The notes under the pieces: model-generated | What the model was told of the DNA's origin: nothing | Databases searched by the model: none | Seen by the model: only the letters and a program-made list of their open reading frames with translations | Part shown: piece by piece, positions 34,422 to 42,869 of the stretch | Layout of the letters: every line of letters begins with the position of its first letter | Numbering within the stretch: position 1 is the stretch's first letter | Assembly (NCBI GenBank): GCA_947487165.1 | Contig: CANKWX010000022.1 | Location: 1-51,392, forward strand | Direction: 5' to 3' | Source: Burkholderiales bacterium | Lineage (GTDB): Bacteria > Pseudomonadota > Gammaproteobacteria > Burkholderiales > Burkholderiaceae_E | DNA length: 51,392 bases | Position numbers and translations under genes: made by a program

Positions 34422-34452
34422 CGTCTGCCCTTGATGGTTCGGTGGTTTCGCA

Positions 34453-35370
34453 TCACGGCTTGGCAAATGCCGCCGGCCGGGCCTGCTCCAAAGCCTCGAC
34501 GATGGTGCGAACGTTGTGCGCGAACATGCGCAGGTAGGTGTCGGCCGCCGTCCCGGGCGGCGACAGCGCATCGGAGTAGAGCGCGCCGCCCACCCCGACG
34601 CCGGCTTCGCGCGCGATCCGTTCGATCAGCCGGGGGTCGCTGATGTTCTCCAGCAGCAGCGCGCCGACCTGCTGCGCGCGGGCCTGTCGAACGATGCGCG
34701 CCAGCGCATCGGCCGACGGCTCGCTGTCGGTCGACCAGCCGCGGGGCGATACGAACTCAACGCCATACGCCGCCGCGAAGTAGCCGAAGGCGTCGTGCGC
34801 CGTGATGACGCGACGCTGCTGCGCGGGCAACCTGCCAATCCGTGCGAGGGTGTCCTGCTCTAGCGCGGTGATGCGCTGCAGGTAGGCGGCCGCACGTGTG
34901 TCTATTTCGGCACGGCGGGTTGGTGCAGCGGCAACAAGCGCGGCGCGGATGTTCTCCACGTATTGCTTCGCATGAGCCAGGCTTTGCCACGCATGTGGGT
35001 CAATCCCGCGGCCGACGCGCCTTGGAGTAATACTCTCGCTGGCCACGAGCACCGGACCTTTGTAGCCGCTGGCGCGGATCAGCCGCTCGATCCAGCCCTC
35101 GTAGTTCAGACCGTTGACCACCACTAGCTCGGCGCTTGCCACGCGCCGCGCGTCGGCCGGCGTGGGCGCGAACACGTGGGCGTCTGCGTTCGGTCCGACC
35201 AGGCTCGCGACATCGACCGCCGGGCCGCCTACTTCGCGCACCATGTCGGCCAGCACCGAAAAAGTAGCGACTACGCGCAGCGGTGGCAGTGCGGCCTGCG
35301 CGCCTGCGACCTGCGGCAGCGCGAGCAGCGCGCAGGCCGCCAAGAGTTGCCTGAGGTAGCTGCGGCGCAT
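34453..35370 (-). CDS. znuA: ZnuA-type zinc ABC transporter substrate-binding protein
   Basis: 305 residues from the ATG at 35370. A signal peptide (LLAACALLALPQVAGA) sends it to the periplasm. Cluster A-I metal-binding features: RVVATFSVLADMVREVGG, a ligand histidine in NADAHVFAPTP, another in GIDPHAWQSLAHAKQYV, a third in ITAHDAFGYFAAAYG, and the fourth, carboxylate side in ALYSDALS. The long His/Asp-rich loop of some ZnuA proteins is absent, so zinc or manganese cannot be decided from this protein alone; the zur and DUF2796 context favours zinc. Two bases separate it from the permease gene end. Confidence 0.9.
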   Translation of the reverse strand: MRRSYLRQLLAACALLALPQVAGAQAALPPLRVVATFSVLADMVREVGGPAVDVASLVGPNADAHVFAPTPADARRVASAELVVVNGLNYEGWIERLIRASGYKGPVLVASESITPRRVGRGIDPHAWQSLAHAKQYVENIRAALVAAAPTRRAEIDTRAAAYLQRITALEQDTLARIGRLPAQQRRVITAHDAFGYFAAAYGVEFVSPRGWSTDSEPSADALARIVRQARAQQVGALLLENISDPRLIERIAREAGVGVGGALYSDALSPPGTAADTYLRMFAHNVRTIVEALEQARPAAFAKP

Positions 35371-35372
35371 GC

Positions 35373-36248
35373 TCAGGCCCGGCGATGCGAGCGATGGGCC
35401 AGCACGTGCGCCAACAGGCTGTCGCGCCGCCCGAGGAGCAGCGACGCGGCGTAGATACCGCCGGCCAGCAGCACGATGGCAGGCCCCGAAGGCAGGTTGG
35501 CGTGGTAGGACAGCAGCAGTCCGCAGCCGCCGCTGAGCAGTGCGAACAGCGACGACACTGCGGCCAGGCTCCAGACCTCCGATGCCCAGAAGCGCGCGGC
35601 CACGGCCGGCAGCATCATCAGGCCCACCGCCATCAGCGTGCCCAGCGCCTGGAACCCGCTGACAAGGTTGAGCACCAGCAACACCAGGAAGACGCCGTGC
35701 ACCCACGGCCCGGTCCGGCTCACGCTGCGCAGAAAACCGGGGTCGAAGCACTCAACCACCAGCGGCCGGTAGATGGCGGCGAGCACCAGCAGCGACAGGC
35801 TGGCGATGCCCGCCATCAACAGCAGCGAGGCATCGTCCACCGCCAGAATGCTGCCGAACAGCACGTGCATCAGGTCAACGCTGCTGCCTCGCGTGGAGAC
35901 GATCATCACGCCGGCGGCCAGCGCGATCAGGTAAAAGGCGGCGAAGCTGGCGTCTTCGCGCTGCGGCGTGAGCCGGGCCACCAGGCCGGCCAGGCCAGCC
36001 ACCAGCATCGCGGCAAGAAAGCCGCCGATGCTCATTGCCCACAAGGAAAAGCCGAAGGCCACGAAGGCCAGCGCCGCGCCCGGCAGCAGTGCATGCGCGA
36101 TAGCGTCGCCCGCCAGACTCATGCGGCGCAGCACCAGCAGCGTGCCCATCGGGCCGCAGGCGAGGCCCAGCGCCAGCGTGGCCACCAGAGCGCGGCGCAT
36201 GAAGCCAAACTCTACAAAGGGCTGGATCAGCAGCGCTTGCAGTGTCAT
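35373..36248 (-). CDS. znuB: ZnuB-type metal ABC transporter permease
   Basis: 291 residues from the ATG at 36248, which overlaps the ATPase stop by 4 bp. Eight to nine membrane segments with the family signatures EFGFMRRALVATLALGLACGPMG, LVLRRMSLAGDAIAHALLPG and later FDPGFLRSVSR, then FQALGTLMAVGLMMLPAVAARF. It forms the inner-membrane channel that takes zinc from the ZnuA-like protein. Confidence 0.93.
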   Translation of the reverse strand: MTLQALLIQPFVEFGFMRRALVATLALGLACGPMGTLLVLRRMSLAGDAIAHALLPGAALAFVAFGFSLWAMSIGGFLAAMLVAGLAGLVARLTPQREDASFAAFYLIALAAGVMIVSTRGSSVDLMHVLFGSILAVDDASLLLMAGIASLSLLVLAAIYRPLVVECFDPGFLRSVSRTGPWVHGVFLVLLVLNLVSGFQALGTLMAVGLMMLPAVAARFWASEVWSLAAVSSLFALLSGGCGLLLSYHANLPSGPAIVLLAGGIYAASLLLGRRDSLLAHVLAHRSHRRA

Positions 36249-37024
36249 ACCGGCAGCTGCGCCTGCTGGGTCACCTGCGCGCTCGAGTCGCTGCCGCACC
36301 ATGGGGCGTGTTCGTCCCAGCGCTCAGCCATGAGCCGGGCGCGTTGGAGGTTGTCCGTGCTCAGCACCAGCGCGGTGGGGCCGTGGGCGATGCGCTCGCG
36401 CGCCAGCAGCAAGGTGGACGGGAAGTGCGAGTGCACTTGCGCCAGGTCGTGCAGCACCACAATCACGGTGCGTTGTTCGGCATGCCAGCGCTCGACCAGG
36501 ACCATCAAGTCAGCGGTGGTGCGCCCGTCGATCGCGGCGAAGGGCTCGTCGAGCAGGATCAGCGACGCGTCCTGCAGCAGCAGCCGCGCAAACAGCACTC
36601 GCTGGAACTGACCGACCGACAGCTCGGCGATCAGCCGGTCCTCGAATCCGACCAGGCCCACAGTCTCCAGGGCTTGTTGTGCCTGCTGGCGCTGCGCCAC
36701 GGTCGCGCCGCGGAACGGGCCCTGCCGCGGCCAAGCACCGAGCATCACCAGATCGAGCACACGAATCGGAAAACTGCGATCCATGCGCGTTTGCTGCGCC
36801 AGGTAAGCCACCGCGGAGCGACCGTGCCGCGGCATGTGAAGCGCACCGGTTGTGGGCGTGAGACGGCCGGCCAGCGCCTCCAGCAGCGAGCTCTTGCCTG
36901 CCCCATTGGGGCCAACGATGGCCGTGAGCGAGCCGACCTGAAACTCGCAACTCAAGTGATGTACGGCTGGATGGCGGCGATAACTCAGCGTCAGGTTCTC
37001 GACGCGGATGGCTTGCGATGCCAT
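36245..37024 (-). CDS. znuC: ZnuC-type metal ABC transporter ATP-binding protein
   Basis: 259 residues from the ATG at 37024. Walker A GPNGAGKSSLLEAL, AYLAQQTRMDRSFPI, signature LSVGQFQRVLFARLLLQ, Walker B LILLDEPFAAIDGR and switch VVLHDLAQVHSHF are all in the ZnuC/MntB form. The previous gene, a 46-residue membrane peptide, ends 8 bp upstream. The C-terminus (RWDEHAPWC) has a His/Cys group that may or may not bind metal. Confidence 0.93.
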   Translation of the reverse strand: MASQAIRVENLTLSYRRHPAVHHLSCEFQVGSLTAIVGPNGAGKSSLLEALAGRLTPTTGALHMPRHGRSAVAYLAQQTRMDRSFPIRVLDLVMLGAWPRQGPFRGATVAQRQQAQQALETVGLVGFEDRLIAELSVGQFQRVLFARLLLQDASLILLDEPFAAIDGRTTADLMVLVERWHAEQRTVIVVLHDLAQVHSHFPSTLLLARERIAHGPTALVLSTDNLQRARLMAERWDEHAPWCGSDSSAQVTQQAQLPV

Positions 37025-37032
37025 GAAGGGTT

Positions 37033-37173
37033 TCACGATCGGCCCGCCAAAGCCCAGGCCACCGCGCCCCACAGCATGCCGACCAGCGCCAGCGCCAGGG
37101 CCAGCCGCGCCGCGGCCGAGTTCATCAGCACACTGCTGGCGCGAGGGAGCCTATTGCGCGTTGGGGTGCTCAT
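37033..37173 (-). CDS. Small single-pass membrane peptide in zinc operon
   Basis: 46 residues from an ATG at 37173, 2 bp after the zur stop, ending 8 bp before the znuC start. The basic N-terminus (TPTRNRLPRASS) is followed by one hydrophobic span (RLALALALVGMLWGAVAWAL) and a short polar tail. This layout is that of a small inner-membrane protein. No family is recognised; the tight fit between two coding genes in the same direction is the main support. It may tune or tether the transporter, but that is speculation. Confidence 0.5.
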   Translation of the reverse strand: MSTPTRNRLPRASSVLMNSAAARLALALALVGMLWGAVAWALAGRS

Positions 37174-37175
37174 GC

Positions 37176-37577
37176 CTAATGACCCGTCGCGCAGCTCGCG
37201 CAGCGTCCGTGCAGGGTCAGGTCGTGGCGCTGTAGTTCAAAGCCCGGAGGCGCGAGGTGGGCCATCCTTCCCGGGCAGGCATGGATGGGGTACACCCGAT
37301 CGCAATCGCTGCAGTGGAAGTAGTGATGATGGTGACCGCGCTTGGCCGCTTGCGCTTTATGGCATAACGCTTCGAAGCGCGCCGGCTGGCCGGGAAGGTC
37401 GACCCTCACGATCTTCCGAGCGTCGTGCAGCGCCTTGAGCTGGCGGTACACGGTCGACAGGTTCAGGCTCGGTACAGCCGCTTGGGCCCGCGCCAGGATT
37501 TCCGGCGGACTGAGCGCGTGGCCGCTGTGCGTCAGGGCATCAATCAGGGCTTGGCGTTGGCGGGTGTGACGTTCCAT
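37176..37577 (-). CDS. zur: Zur, Fur-family zinc uptake regulator
   Basis: 133 residues, first gene of the nine-gene zinc operon. The winged-helix DNA-binding part includes ALSPPEILARAQAAVPSLNLSTVYRQLKAL with the recognition helix in LSTVYRQL. The dimerisation part has HHHHYFHCSDC (regulatory His plus CxxC) and the C-terminal structural pair GRCASC. Both CxxC pairs are typical of zinc-sensing Zur. With zinc bound it would repress the operon; the candidate operator lies just upstream, so it probably controls its own synthesis and that of the transporter. Confidence 0.88.
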   Translation of the reverse strand: MERHTRQRQALIDALTHSGHALSPPEILARAQAAVPSLNLSTVYRQLKALHDARKIVRVDLPGQPARFEALCHKAQAAKRGHHHHYFHCSDCDRVYPIHACPGRMAHLAPPGFELQRHDLTLHGRCASCATGH

Positions 37578-37591
37578 AAGGGCATGTTAAT

Positions 37592-37617
37592 GCAAATCGA
37601 CTCGCAATAGTGAGTCG
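37592..37617 (+). promoter_or_regulatory. Candidate Zur operator upstream of the zinc operon
   Basis: GCAAATCGACTCGC (37592-37605) is an imperfect palindrome centred on TCGA, lying 15 nt before the zur start on the minus strand. It overlaps a second inverted repeat, CGACTC (37598-37603) and GAGTCG (37612-37617) with 8 nt between. Both placements fit a self-repressing Zur box, but no consensus was applied by calculation. Confidence 0.4.
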
Positions 37618-37906
37618 GCGGGAACCGGCTTCAGCGGCGCTGTGCGTCGCGCCGGGCCGAAGGCTCTTTGCGAGCAATGCCGCGGCTAACTAGCGAACTG
37701 TTTCTTGTGGCCGCGACGCCGCTCGCGCGGACCGGGTGCCGCAGTCCCCGTTCCGACCTTGAAGCCGGGTCACGTCGTGAATGTCGAGCATTCAGCGACT
37801 TCTATCGGGTGGGGGATCTGGCGGATTGATCGACGGCTTAGGGTCGAAAGCCGCCGGTCGATCGGGAAGGACGCACGCCACGATTCGTTAGTCCGGCTCG
37901 AAGGCC
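37618..37906. other. Intergenic region right of the zinc locus
   Basis: About 290 bases of high-GC DNA with no gene that I can support. It probably contains the promoter of the zinc operon at its left end and marks the boundary between the imported zinc block and the host catabolic genes. No terminator, repeat matching the recombinase repeats, or tRNA was seen. Confidence 0.45.
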
Positions 37907-38887
37907 TCAGACGCTCAGCACCACCTTGCCGAAATGCCGGTTCTCGCTCATGTGCGCGAGTGCGGCGGGCGCCTCGTCAAGCGCGAAGGTCCGGTCGATC
38001 GGCAGTGACAGTTGACCTGAGGCGACCACAGGTCCGAGGTCAGCCATCATGCGCCTGCCGATTTCGCGAACCTCGTCGAGCGAACGGGTGCGGAAGGTGA
38101 CGCCGATGTAGGTGATTCGGCGCAGCGCATGCAGGTCGAAATTGAACTCGTCGCGCGTGCCGCCCAGTCTGCCGACATTGACGATGCGCCCGAGGACTCG
38201 CGTGGCGGCGAGATTCTGGTTGGCGACACCGCCCGAGACCTGATCGACGATCAGGTCGACGCCCTTGCCGTCGGTGGCGGCGAGCACCTGCTCGACCCAC
38301 TCAGGGTTGCGTGAGTCGACCGCCAGATGCGCGCCGAATTCAGCCAGGCGCGAGCGGCGACCCGCATCGGTTGACGAGCCCACGATCAGTGATGCGCCTC
38401 GCCATTTCGCGATCTGCATCGCCATCAGACCGACACCAGAACTCGCTCCCTGGATCATCACCGTACCGCCCGGTGCGAGCTGCCCGTGGGTGATCAGGGC
38501 ATCGTGCATGGTCTGCAGGGCGATCGGCAGTGTGGCCGCCTGCTCGAAGCTCATCTGCGCCGAGGGGATCGGGAGAATCCGGCCGTAATCGGCCACTGCA
38601 TGTTCTGCAAATCCGCCTCCACCCGAGCACATCACCCGGTCGCCCTTTTTCAGGCCTGCCAGGCTTGGCACTTGGGCGCCGACCTCGACCACCTCGCCCG
38701 CCCACTCCATGCCGAGGACCGTGCCCGCGCCGCCATGGGCGCCATGCCGATGACCGGCGGCCATGCCGAGGTCGGCGCGATTCAGGCCGCAGGCCCGAAC
38801 ACGCACCAGCACTTCATTGGGCTTGGGCACCGGTGTCGGTGCCTGGCCGAGCACTGCACCGTCTTGTCCCGCGAGGATTGCTTTCAT
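37907..38887 (-). CDS. Quinone-oxidoreductase-like medium-chain dehydrogenase
   Basis: 326 residues from the ATG at 38887, with AGGAGACAACAAC before it. The MDR fold is plain: GLNRADLGMAAGH, GMEWAGEVVEVG, the NADPH-binding ASSGVGLMAMQIAKWRGA and DLIVDQVSGG. The catalytic zinc ligands of alcohol dehydrogenases are not present, so it belongs to the zinc-free quinone oxidoreductase / enoyl reductase group. Likely reaction: NADPH-dependent reduction of a quinone or of an alpha-beta double bond. The GST-like gene lies 28 bp upstream in the same direction. Confidence 0.92.
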   Translation of the reverse strand: MKAILAGQDGAVLGQAPTPVPKPNEVLVRVRACGLNRADLGMAAGHRHGAHGGAGTVLGMEWAGEVVEVGAQVPSLAGLKKGDRVMCSGGGGFAEHAVADYGRILPIPSAQMSFEQAATLPIALQTMHDALITHGQLAPGGTVMIQGASSGVGLMAMQIAKWRGASLIVGSSTDAGRRSRLAEFGAHLAVDSRNPEWVEQVLAATDGKGVDLIVDQVSGGVANQNLAATRVLGRIVNVGRLGGTRDEFNFDLHALRRITYIGVTFRTRSLDEVREIGRRMMADLGPVVASGQLSLPIDRTFALDEAPAALAHMSENRHFGKVVLSV

Positions 38888-38915
38888 GTTGTTGTCTCCT
38901 GATGACTGTGAATTG

Positions 38916-39836
38916 TCAGGCTGCGCGAAGATCGTAGCCAAGCCGCGGGAAGTGTACGACTACTGTTCCCACGATCGGATCGTTGCGACGCACCGCAATC
39001 TCGTCGATCCCCGTGTAGACCAGCTCACCGTTCACCACATCGCGGCCGTAGTCGTCAGCACGAATCCTGACGTCTGCGCCCAGCGGCGGATCCTCGGGCC
39101 AAGGCGTCGAGGGCTCGGGCGCAAGCGGCACCGCGTTGCGAGCGATCTCGAGCGCACGCTCGGGGGTCATCGGTGTGGGCGTGCCGTGACCGAAGGCACG
39201 CACACGCGCCATCCAGGCCGCGATGAAGGGATAAGGCGCCAACTCCTGCGCCAGCCGATCGGTGCGTGCGGTGAAGAACCAGAGCGGGTGATAGACCGCG
39301 AGATCGGCAACGCAGGGCGCAGGGCCTGAGATCCACTTGCGGCCATCAGACAACATCGATTCGATGGCGGGCAGTTGCGCACGCACCAGTGGTGCATTGC
39401 GAAGTGCCGCCCGGCGCATGGTGGCTTCATCGGGTGGCGGCAGGCCACGCATCACCGAGCGATCCGCCTGCAGACCGGCGGGCAGATGGTCGAGGTTCAT
39501 CCCTGAGACATAGAGCGTGATCGGGCGCATCAGACGATTTTCAGCCCAGTAGGCGATCGCATCAGCCATGGCCGATTGCGCCGGCGGATAGAGCGTTGGC
39601 GCGGGGGCGCGTCGTTCGAGCTCACGAACGATCAGACGGGTATCGCAATAAAGGTCGGCGCCTGCCTGCAGCACCGGCGTGCGACGGTAGCCCCCGGTGA
39701 GTGGCACCAGATCTGGCTTGGGCGCGATCGGCGGGATGATGACCGACTGCCACGCCATGCCTTTGAAGCCGAGTGCCAAGCGCACCTTCTCGGCAAAATT
39801 CGAAAAATCATAGTGATGCAGGATGAAATCAGACAT
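38916..39836 (-). CDS. Glutathione S-transferase-like protein
   Basis: 306 residues from the ATG at 39836. The thioredoxin-like N-terminal domain carries LHHYDFSNFAEKVRLALGFKG and RTPVLQAGADLYCDTRLIVRELE, with the cis-Pro (TPVL) and the S/D glutathione contact region (CDTRLI). The helical domain has CVADLAVYHPLWFF. An extra C-terminal region of about 90 residues beyond the typical GST fold (GADVRIRADDYGRDVVNGELVYTG) is a separate small module. Substrate unknown; detoxification or isomerase roles are possible. The gene may be co-transcribed with the oxidoreductase. Confidence 0.88.
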   Translation of the reverse strand: MSDFILHHYDFSNFAEKVRLALGFKGMAWQSVIIPPIAPKPDLVPLTGGYRRTPVLQAGADLYCDTRLIVRELERRAPAPTLYPPAQSAMADAIAYWAENRLMRPITLYVSGMNLDHLPAGLQADRSVMRGLPPPDEATMRRAALRNAPLVRAQLPAIESMLSDGRKWISGPAPCVADLAVYHPLWFFTARTDRLAQELAPYPFIAAWMARVRAFGHGTPTPMTPERALEIARNAVPLAPEPSTPWPEDPPLGADVRIRADDYGRDVVNGELVYTGIDEIAVRRNDPIVGTVVVHFPRLGYDLRAA

Positions 39837-40028
39837 CGCGGCAGACCCTGTTGAGCAGACACGGGAGAAGCACGGGAGCAGGTATGGGAGGAGGTAGGGC
39901 GATCCGATTGTAGGCGTGCGAATTGTCCCCAAGCCCGCAAGCCGGACTATGCTGCGGGTTTGACGCTGGCGCTGCCAGCGCGATCCGTGCGGTTTTTACC
40001 CCGCATCGATCACCTCGAGGCCAACACC

Positions 40029-40880
40029 ATGAAGAACCTGATCCGCCATACCGCGGGCTTGCCGGTCAATCTCGCCTACATCGATGCGGGTGAAGGCATC
40101 CCGGTGATCTTCGTTCACGAATTCGCGGGCGACATGATGAGCTGGCTGCCGCAGATCAATGCGCTGTCGCGCCGCTATCGCTGCATCGCCTACAACGCTC
40201 GCGGCTATTCGCCATCGGATGTGCCGGGCGACGCAAGCGCCTACAGCTGGCAGGCCGCCGTTGCCGATCTGATTGCGCTCATGGATTTTCTTGGCTTGCG
40301 CCGTGCGCATGTCGTCGGTCTGTCGATGGGCGGCTATACCGTGGTGTCGGCAGGCTATCTGCATCCTGATCGCATCCTGTCGATCGGCGTGTGCAGCGCC
40401 GGTTCGGGCTCGGTCTCGAGCGGACGCGCAGAAATGATTGCTTCGAGTCTGGGCCTGGCTGATCAGATCGAACGCGATGGCATTCGAAGAGGCATCGCTG
40501 ACTATGCCCAAGCGTCGGCGCGGCTGCCCTTTCTAGAAAAGGATCCGGTCGGCTTCGAGGCCTTTTTCGAACAGTTCGCAAGCCACGATGCCATCGGTTC
40601 GGCGCTGACCTTGCGCGGCGTGCAGGCCGCCCGCCCGTCGCTGCTCGATAAAGGTCCACAACTCGCGGCGATCCGCGCCCCAGTGATGATGATGCTGGGC
40701 GATCGCGACAGCGGCTGCGTCGAGCCGACGCTCTTCATGTGGCGAACCATCCCTGGGGCAACGCTTGCGGTGTTGCCCAACTCGGGGCACTGCATCAACC
40801 TCGAAGAGCCGGAAGTCTTCAACCGTTTGCTGCTCGATTTTCTCGATCGCGCCGGTCAGGCCAACCAGAGTGCCGCCTAA
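40029..40880 (+). CDS. Alpha/beta hydrolase
   Basis: 283 residues from the ATG at 40029; upstream in-frame codons are not supported. Motifs: VIFVHEFAGDM (oxyanion region, with Glu in place of the usual Gly), YNARGYSPSD, nucleophile GLSMGGYT with Ser99 and the late catalytic histidine in PNSGHCINLEEP. It resembles 3-oxoadipate enol-lactonase or similar small-molecule hydrolases. It is followed by the EamA transporter gene with the TAATG overlap, so both are probably expressed together. It is divergent from the GST-like gene. Confidence 0.88.
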   Translation: MKNLIRHTAGLPVNLAYIDAGEGIPVIFVHEFAGDMMSWLPQINALSRRYRCIAYNARGYSPSDVPGDASAYSWQAAVADLIALMDFLGLRRAHVVGLSMGGYTVVSAGYLHPDRILSIGVCSAGSGSVSSGRAEMIASSLGLADQIERDGIRRGIADYAQASARLPFLEKDPVGFEAFFEQFASHDAIGSALTLRGVQAARPSLLDKGPQLAAIRAPVMMMLGDRDSGCVEPTLFMWRTIPGATLAVLPNSGHCINLEEPEVFNRLLLDFLDRAGQANQSAA

Positions 40881-41824
40881 TGACAGCTGCGTCGACAAGC
40901 GGGCGAACCTCATCGGCTGCGGTGGTGGGCGGGCTGTATTTCGTGCTCGCCTGCGTCTTCTGGGGCATGAACATCCCGCTGACAGCAGAACTCTTCAAGA
41001 CCTTCGACCCGTTCTGGCTGGGCTTCATTCGGGTCGGCCTGGCGGCGCTCATTCTTGCCGGGATGCTGCTGCTGTCCAAAGGCAAGGGGAACCTTCGCTC
41101 GCCGATTCCGCTGTGGCGGATCATGGTCCTGGGTGGTCTGGCCAGTTGCTTCTTTACCCTCTACAACCTCGGGCTTCGCTATACCAACACCATCACGGCG
41201 GCGGCGATTCTGGCCGGCTCGCCGGTATACGGCGCGGTGGTGTCGCGTTTCATGACGGGTGGCAGGCTCCAGAAGGGATTCTGGGGGGCGGCTGTGCTGA
41301 CGCTTATCGGTGCCGGCGTCGCGATCTACGGACGCGCACGTGCCAGCGGCCAGTCGTTTCATCTGCAGGGCGGCGAGATCCTGATCGTGCTTGGCATCTC
41401 GGCCTGGGCGGCCTATTCGATTCTGTCGGTGCGGTGGTTCGAGGCCGAGACACCGCAGTTGCGGCGCACCTTTCTGTCGCTTGGTGCGGCGTCGGTCTGG
41501 CTGCTGCTGTGGTGGGCGCTGGCTTATGCCGTCGGTATTGCCGGCCCGGGAAACTTCAATCCCGATGGCACGGCCCTGACCTATCTTCTGCTCACAGCAT
41601 TTCTTGCTACCGTGATGGGCATCGTGGCCTGGGGCCATGGTGTGGCCCGTCTGGGCGTGAGCACCGGCATGATGTGGCAGAACACCGTGCCGGTCTTTGC
41701 GGTGCTGATCTCGCTGGTGTTCTTCTCGGTCATCCCGTTACCGGAACAGGTGCTGGGCGGCGCGATCGTGCTGGCGGGAGTGGTCTATATGCAGTGGCAG
41801 CAGATTCGCGAACAAGCGACTTAA
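40880..41824 (+). CDS. EamA-family (DMT) membrane transporter
   Basis: 314 residues with ten hydrophobic segments in two five-helix halves, the typical DMT layout: YFVLACVFWGMNIPLTAELFK at the start and a second half starting GISAWAAYSILSV. Conserved elements are GLRYTNTITAAAILAGSPVYGA and GMMWQNTVPVFAVLISLVFF. Transporters of this family export amino acids, purines or drugs; the substrate cannot be told. The start overlaps the hydrolase stop by 1 bp. Confidence 0.92.
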   Translation: MTAASTSGRTSSAAVVGGLYFVLACVFWGMNIPLTAELFKTFDPFWLGFIRVGLAALILAGMLLLSKGKGNLRSPIPLWRIMVLGGLASCFFTLYNLGLRYTNTITAAAILAGSPVYGAVVSRFMTGGRLQKGFWGAAVLTLIGAGVAIYGRARASGQSFHLQGGEILIVLGISAWAAYSILSVRWFEAETPQLRRTFLSLGAASVWLLLWWALAYAVGIAGPGNFNPDGTALTYLLLTAFLATVMGIVAWGHGVARLGVSTGMMWQNTVPVFAVLISLVFFSVIPLPEQVLGGAIVLAGVVYMQWQQIREQAT

Positions 41825-41831
41825 GAAGGCC

Positions 41832-42869
41832 ATGACAATGCGATTTCCTGTGACCGAGCATGTCATCACGACACCGCGACACACCAGCTTCTATTTGTCC
41901 TGCGGTGCGGCTGATGCGCCATTGATCATCTTTCTGCACGGATGGCCCGAGCTGTCGATCAGCTGGCGCCACCAGCTCGAATGCTTCGGTGCCCTCGGCT
42001 TTCGTGCCATCGCCCCCGACATGCGCGGCTATGGCCGATCGACGGTTCATTCGAATCTGAGCGACTACGCGATGGTGCAGGCGGTCACCGACATGCTCGA
42101 GCTGCTTGATGGGCTTGGTGCGTCCTCGGCAGTCTGGGTCGGGCACGATCTGGGTTCACCGGTGGTGTGGAGCCTGGCGCAGCATCATCCGGATCGGGTC
42201 ACCGGTGTGGCGAGTCTGTGCGTCCCCTATCTGCCCGATGGCTTCAGCCCGCTGAATCTGATTCCGCTGGTCGATCGTGCGCTCTATCCGATTGACGAAT
42301 TCCCGGCAGGGCAATGGGACTACCAGCTCTTTTACCAGGAGCATTTCGACCGGGCCCGGGCCACCTTCGAGGCCAATCCCCTCAACACCGTCAAGGCCCT
42401 GTTTCGCAAAGGCGATCCTCGCGGTCGTGGCAAGCCTGCTGCACTGTCGATGGTGCGGCGATCCGGCGGATGGTTTGGCGGCGCGACCTGCGCCCCCGAT
42501 CTGCCGGTCGATCGCGACCTGCTGACCGAAGAAGATCTGCATCGCTATGTCAGCGCGCTGTCGGCCAATGGTTTTTTCGGACCTGATGCCTGGTACATGA
42601 ACGGTCCCGCAAACATCGAGTACGCATCGCGCGCACCTGCCGGCAAGCGGCTGTCGATGCCGGTACTTTTCTTTCATGCTGCGCACGACTATGTGTGCGA
42701 CACGGTCGCCACTCGTCTGCCCGAGCCGATGCGCGAGCATTGCGACAAGCTCGCCGAACTGACTTTGCCGACTGGCCACTGGATGGCGCAGGAGCGCCCC
42801 GAGTTGGTCAATGGTGGTCTGGCGCGCTGGCTGGCGCTCAATGTTCCGGCTGGTTCTGCAGCTTGTTGA
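41832..42869 (+). CDS. Epoxide-hydrolase-like alpha/beta hydrolase
   Basis: 345 residues; a strong ribosome-binding site (AAGAAGG) precedes. Oxyanion motif FLHGWPELSISWRHQ, DMRGYGRST and nucleophile VGHDLGSP with Asp106 are the pattern of epoxide hydrolases and haloalkane dehalogenases. The late histidine is in TGHWMAQERP, and the cap contains a Tyr-rich region (QWDYQLFYQEHF) that fits the epoxide-ring activating tyrosines. So opening of an epoxide to a diol is most probable. Its last 32 bases overlap the convergent VOC gene. Confidence 0.9.
   Translation: MTMRFPVTEHVITTPRHTSFYLSCGAADAPLIIFLHGWPELSISWRHQLECFGALGFRAIAPDMRGYGRSTVHSNLSDYAMVQAVTDMLELLDGLGASSAVWVGHDLGSPVVWSLAQHHPDRVTGVASLCVPYLPDGFSPLNLIPLVDRALYPIDEFPAGQWDYQLFYQEHFDRARATFEANPLNTVKALFRKGDPRGRGKPAALSMVRRSGGWFGGATCAPDLPVDRDLLTEEDLHRYVSALSANGFFGPDAWYMNGPANIEYASRAPAGKRLSMPVLFFHAAHDYVCDTVATRLPEPMREHCDKLAELTLPTGHWMAQERPELVNGGLARWLALNVPAGSAAC

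Noticed and set aside
35385-36611. A 408-codon plus-strand open frame opposite the znuB- and znuC-like genes
   Set aside because: The peptide is rich in His, Gln and Arg, typical of the shadow of hydrophobic high-GC genes, and no domain is visible.
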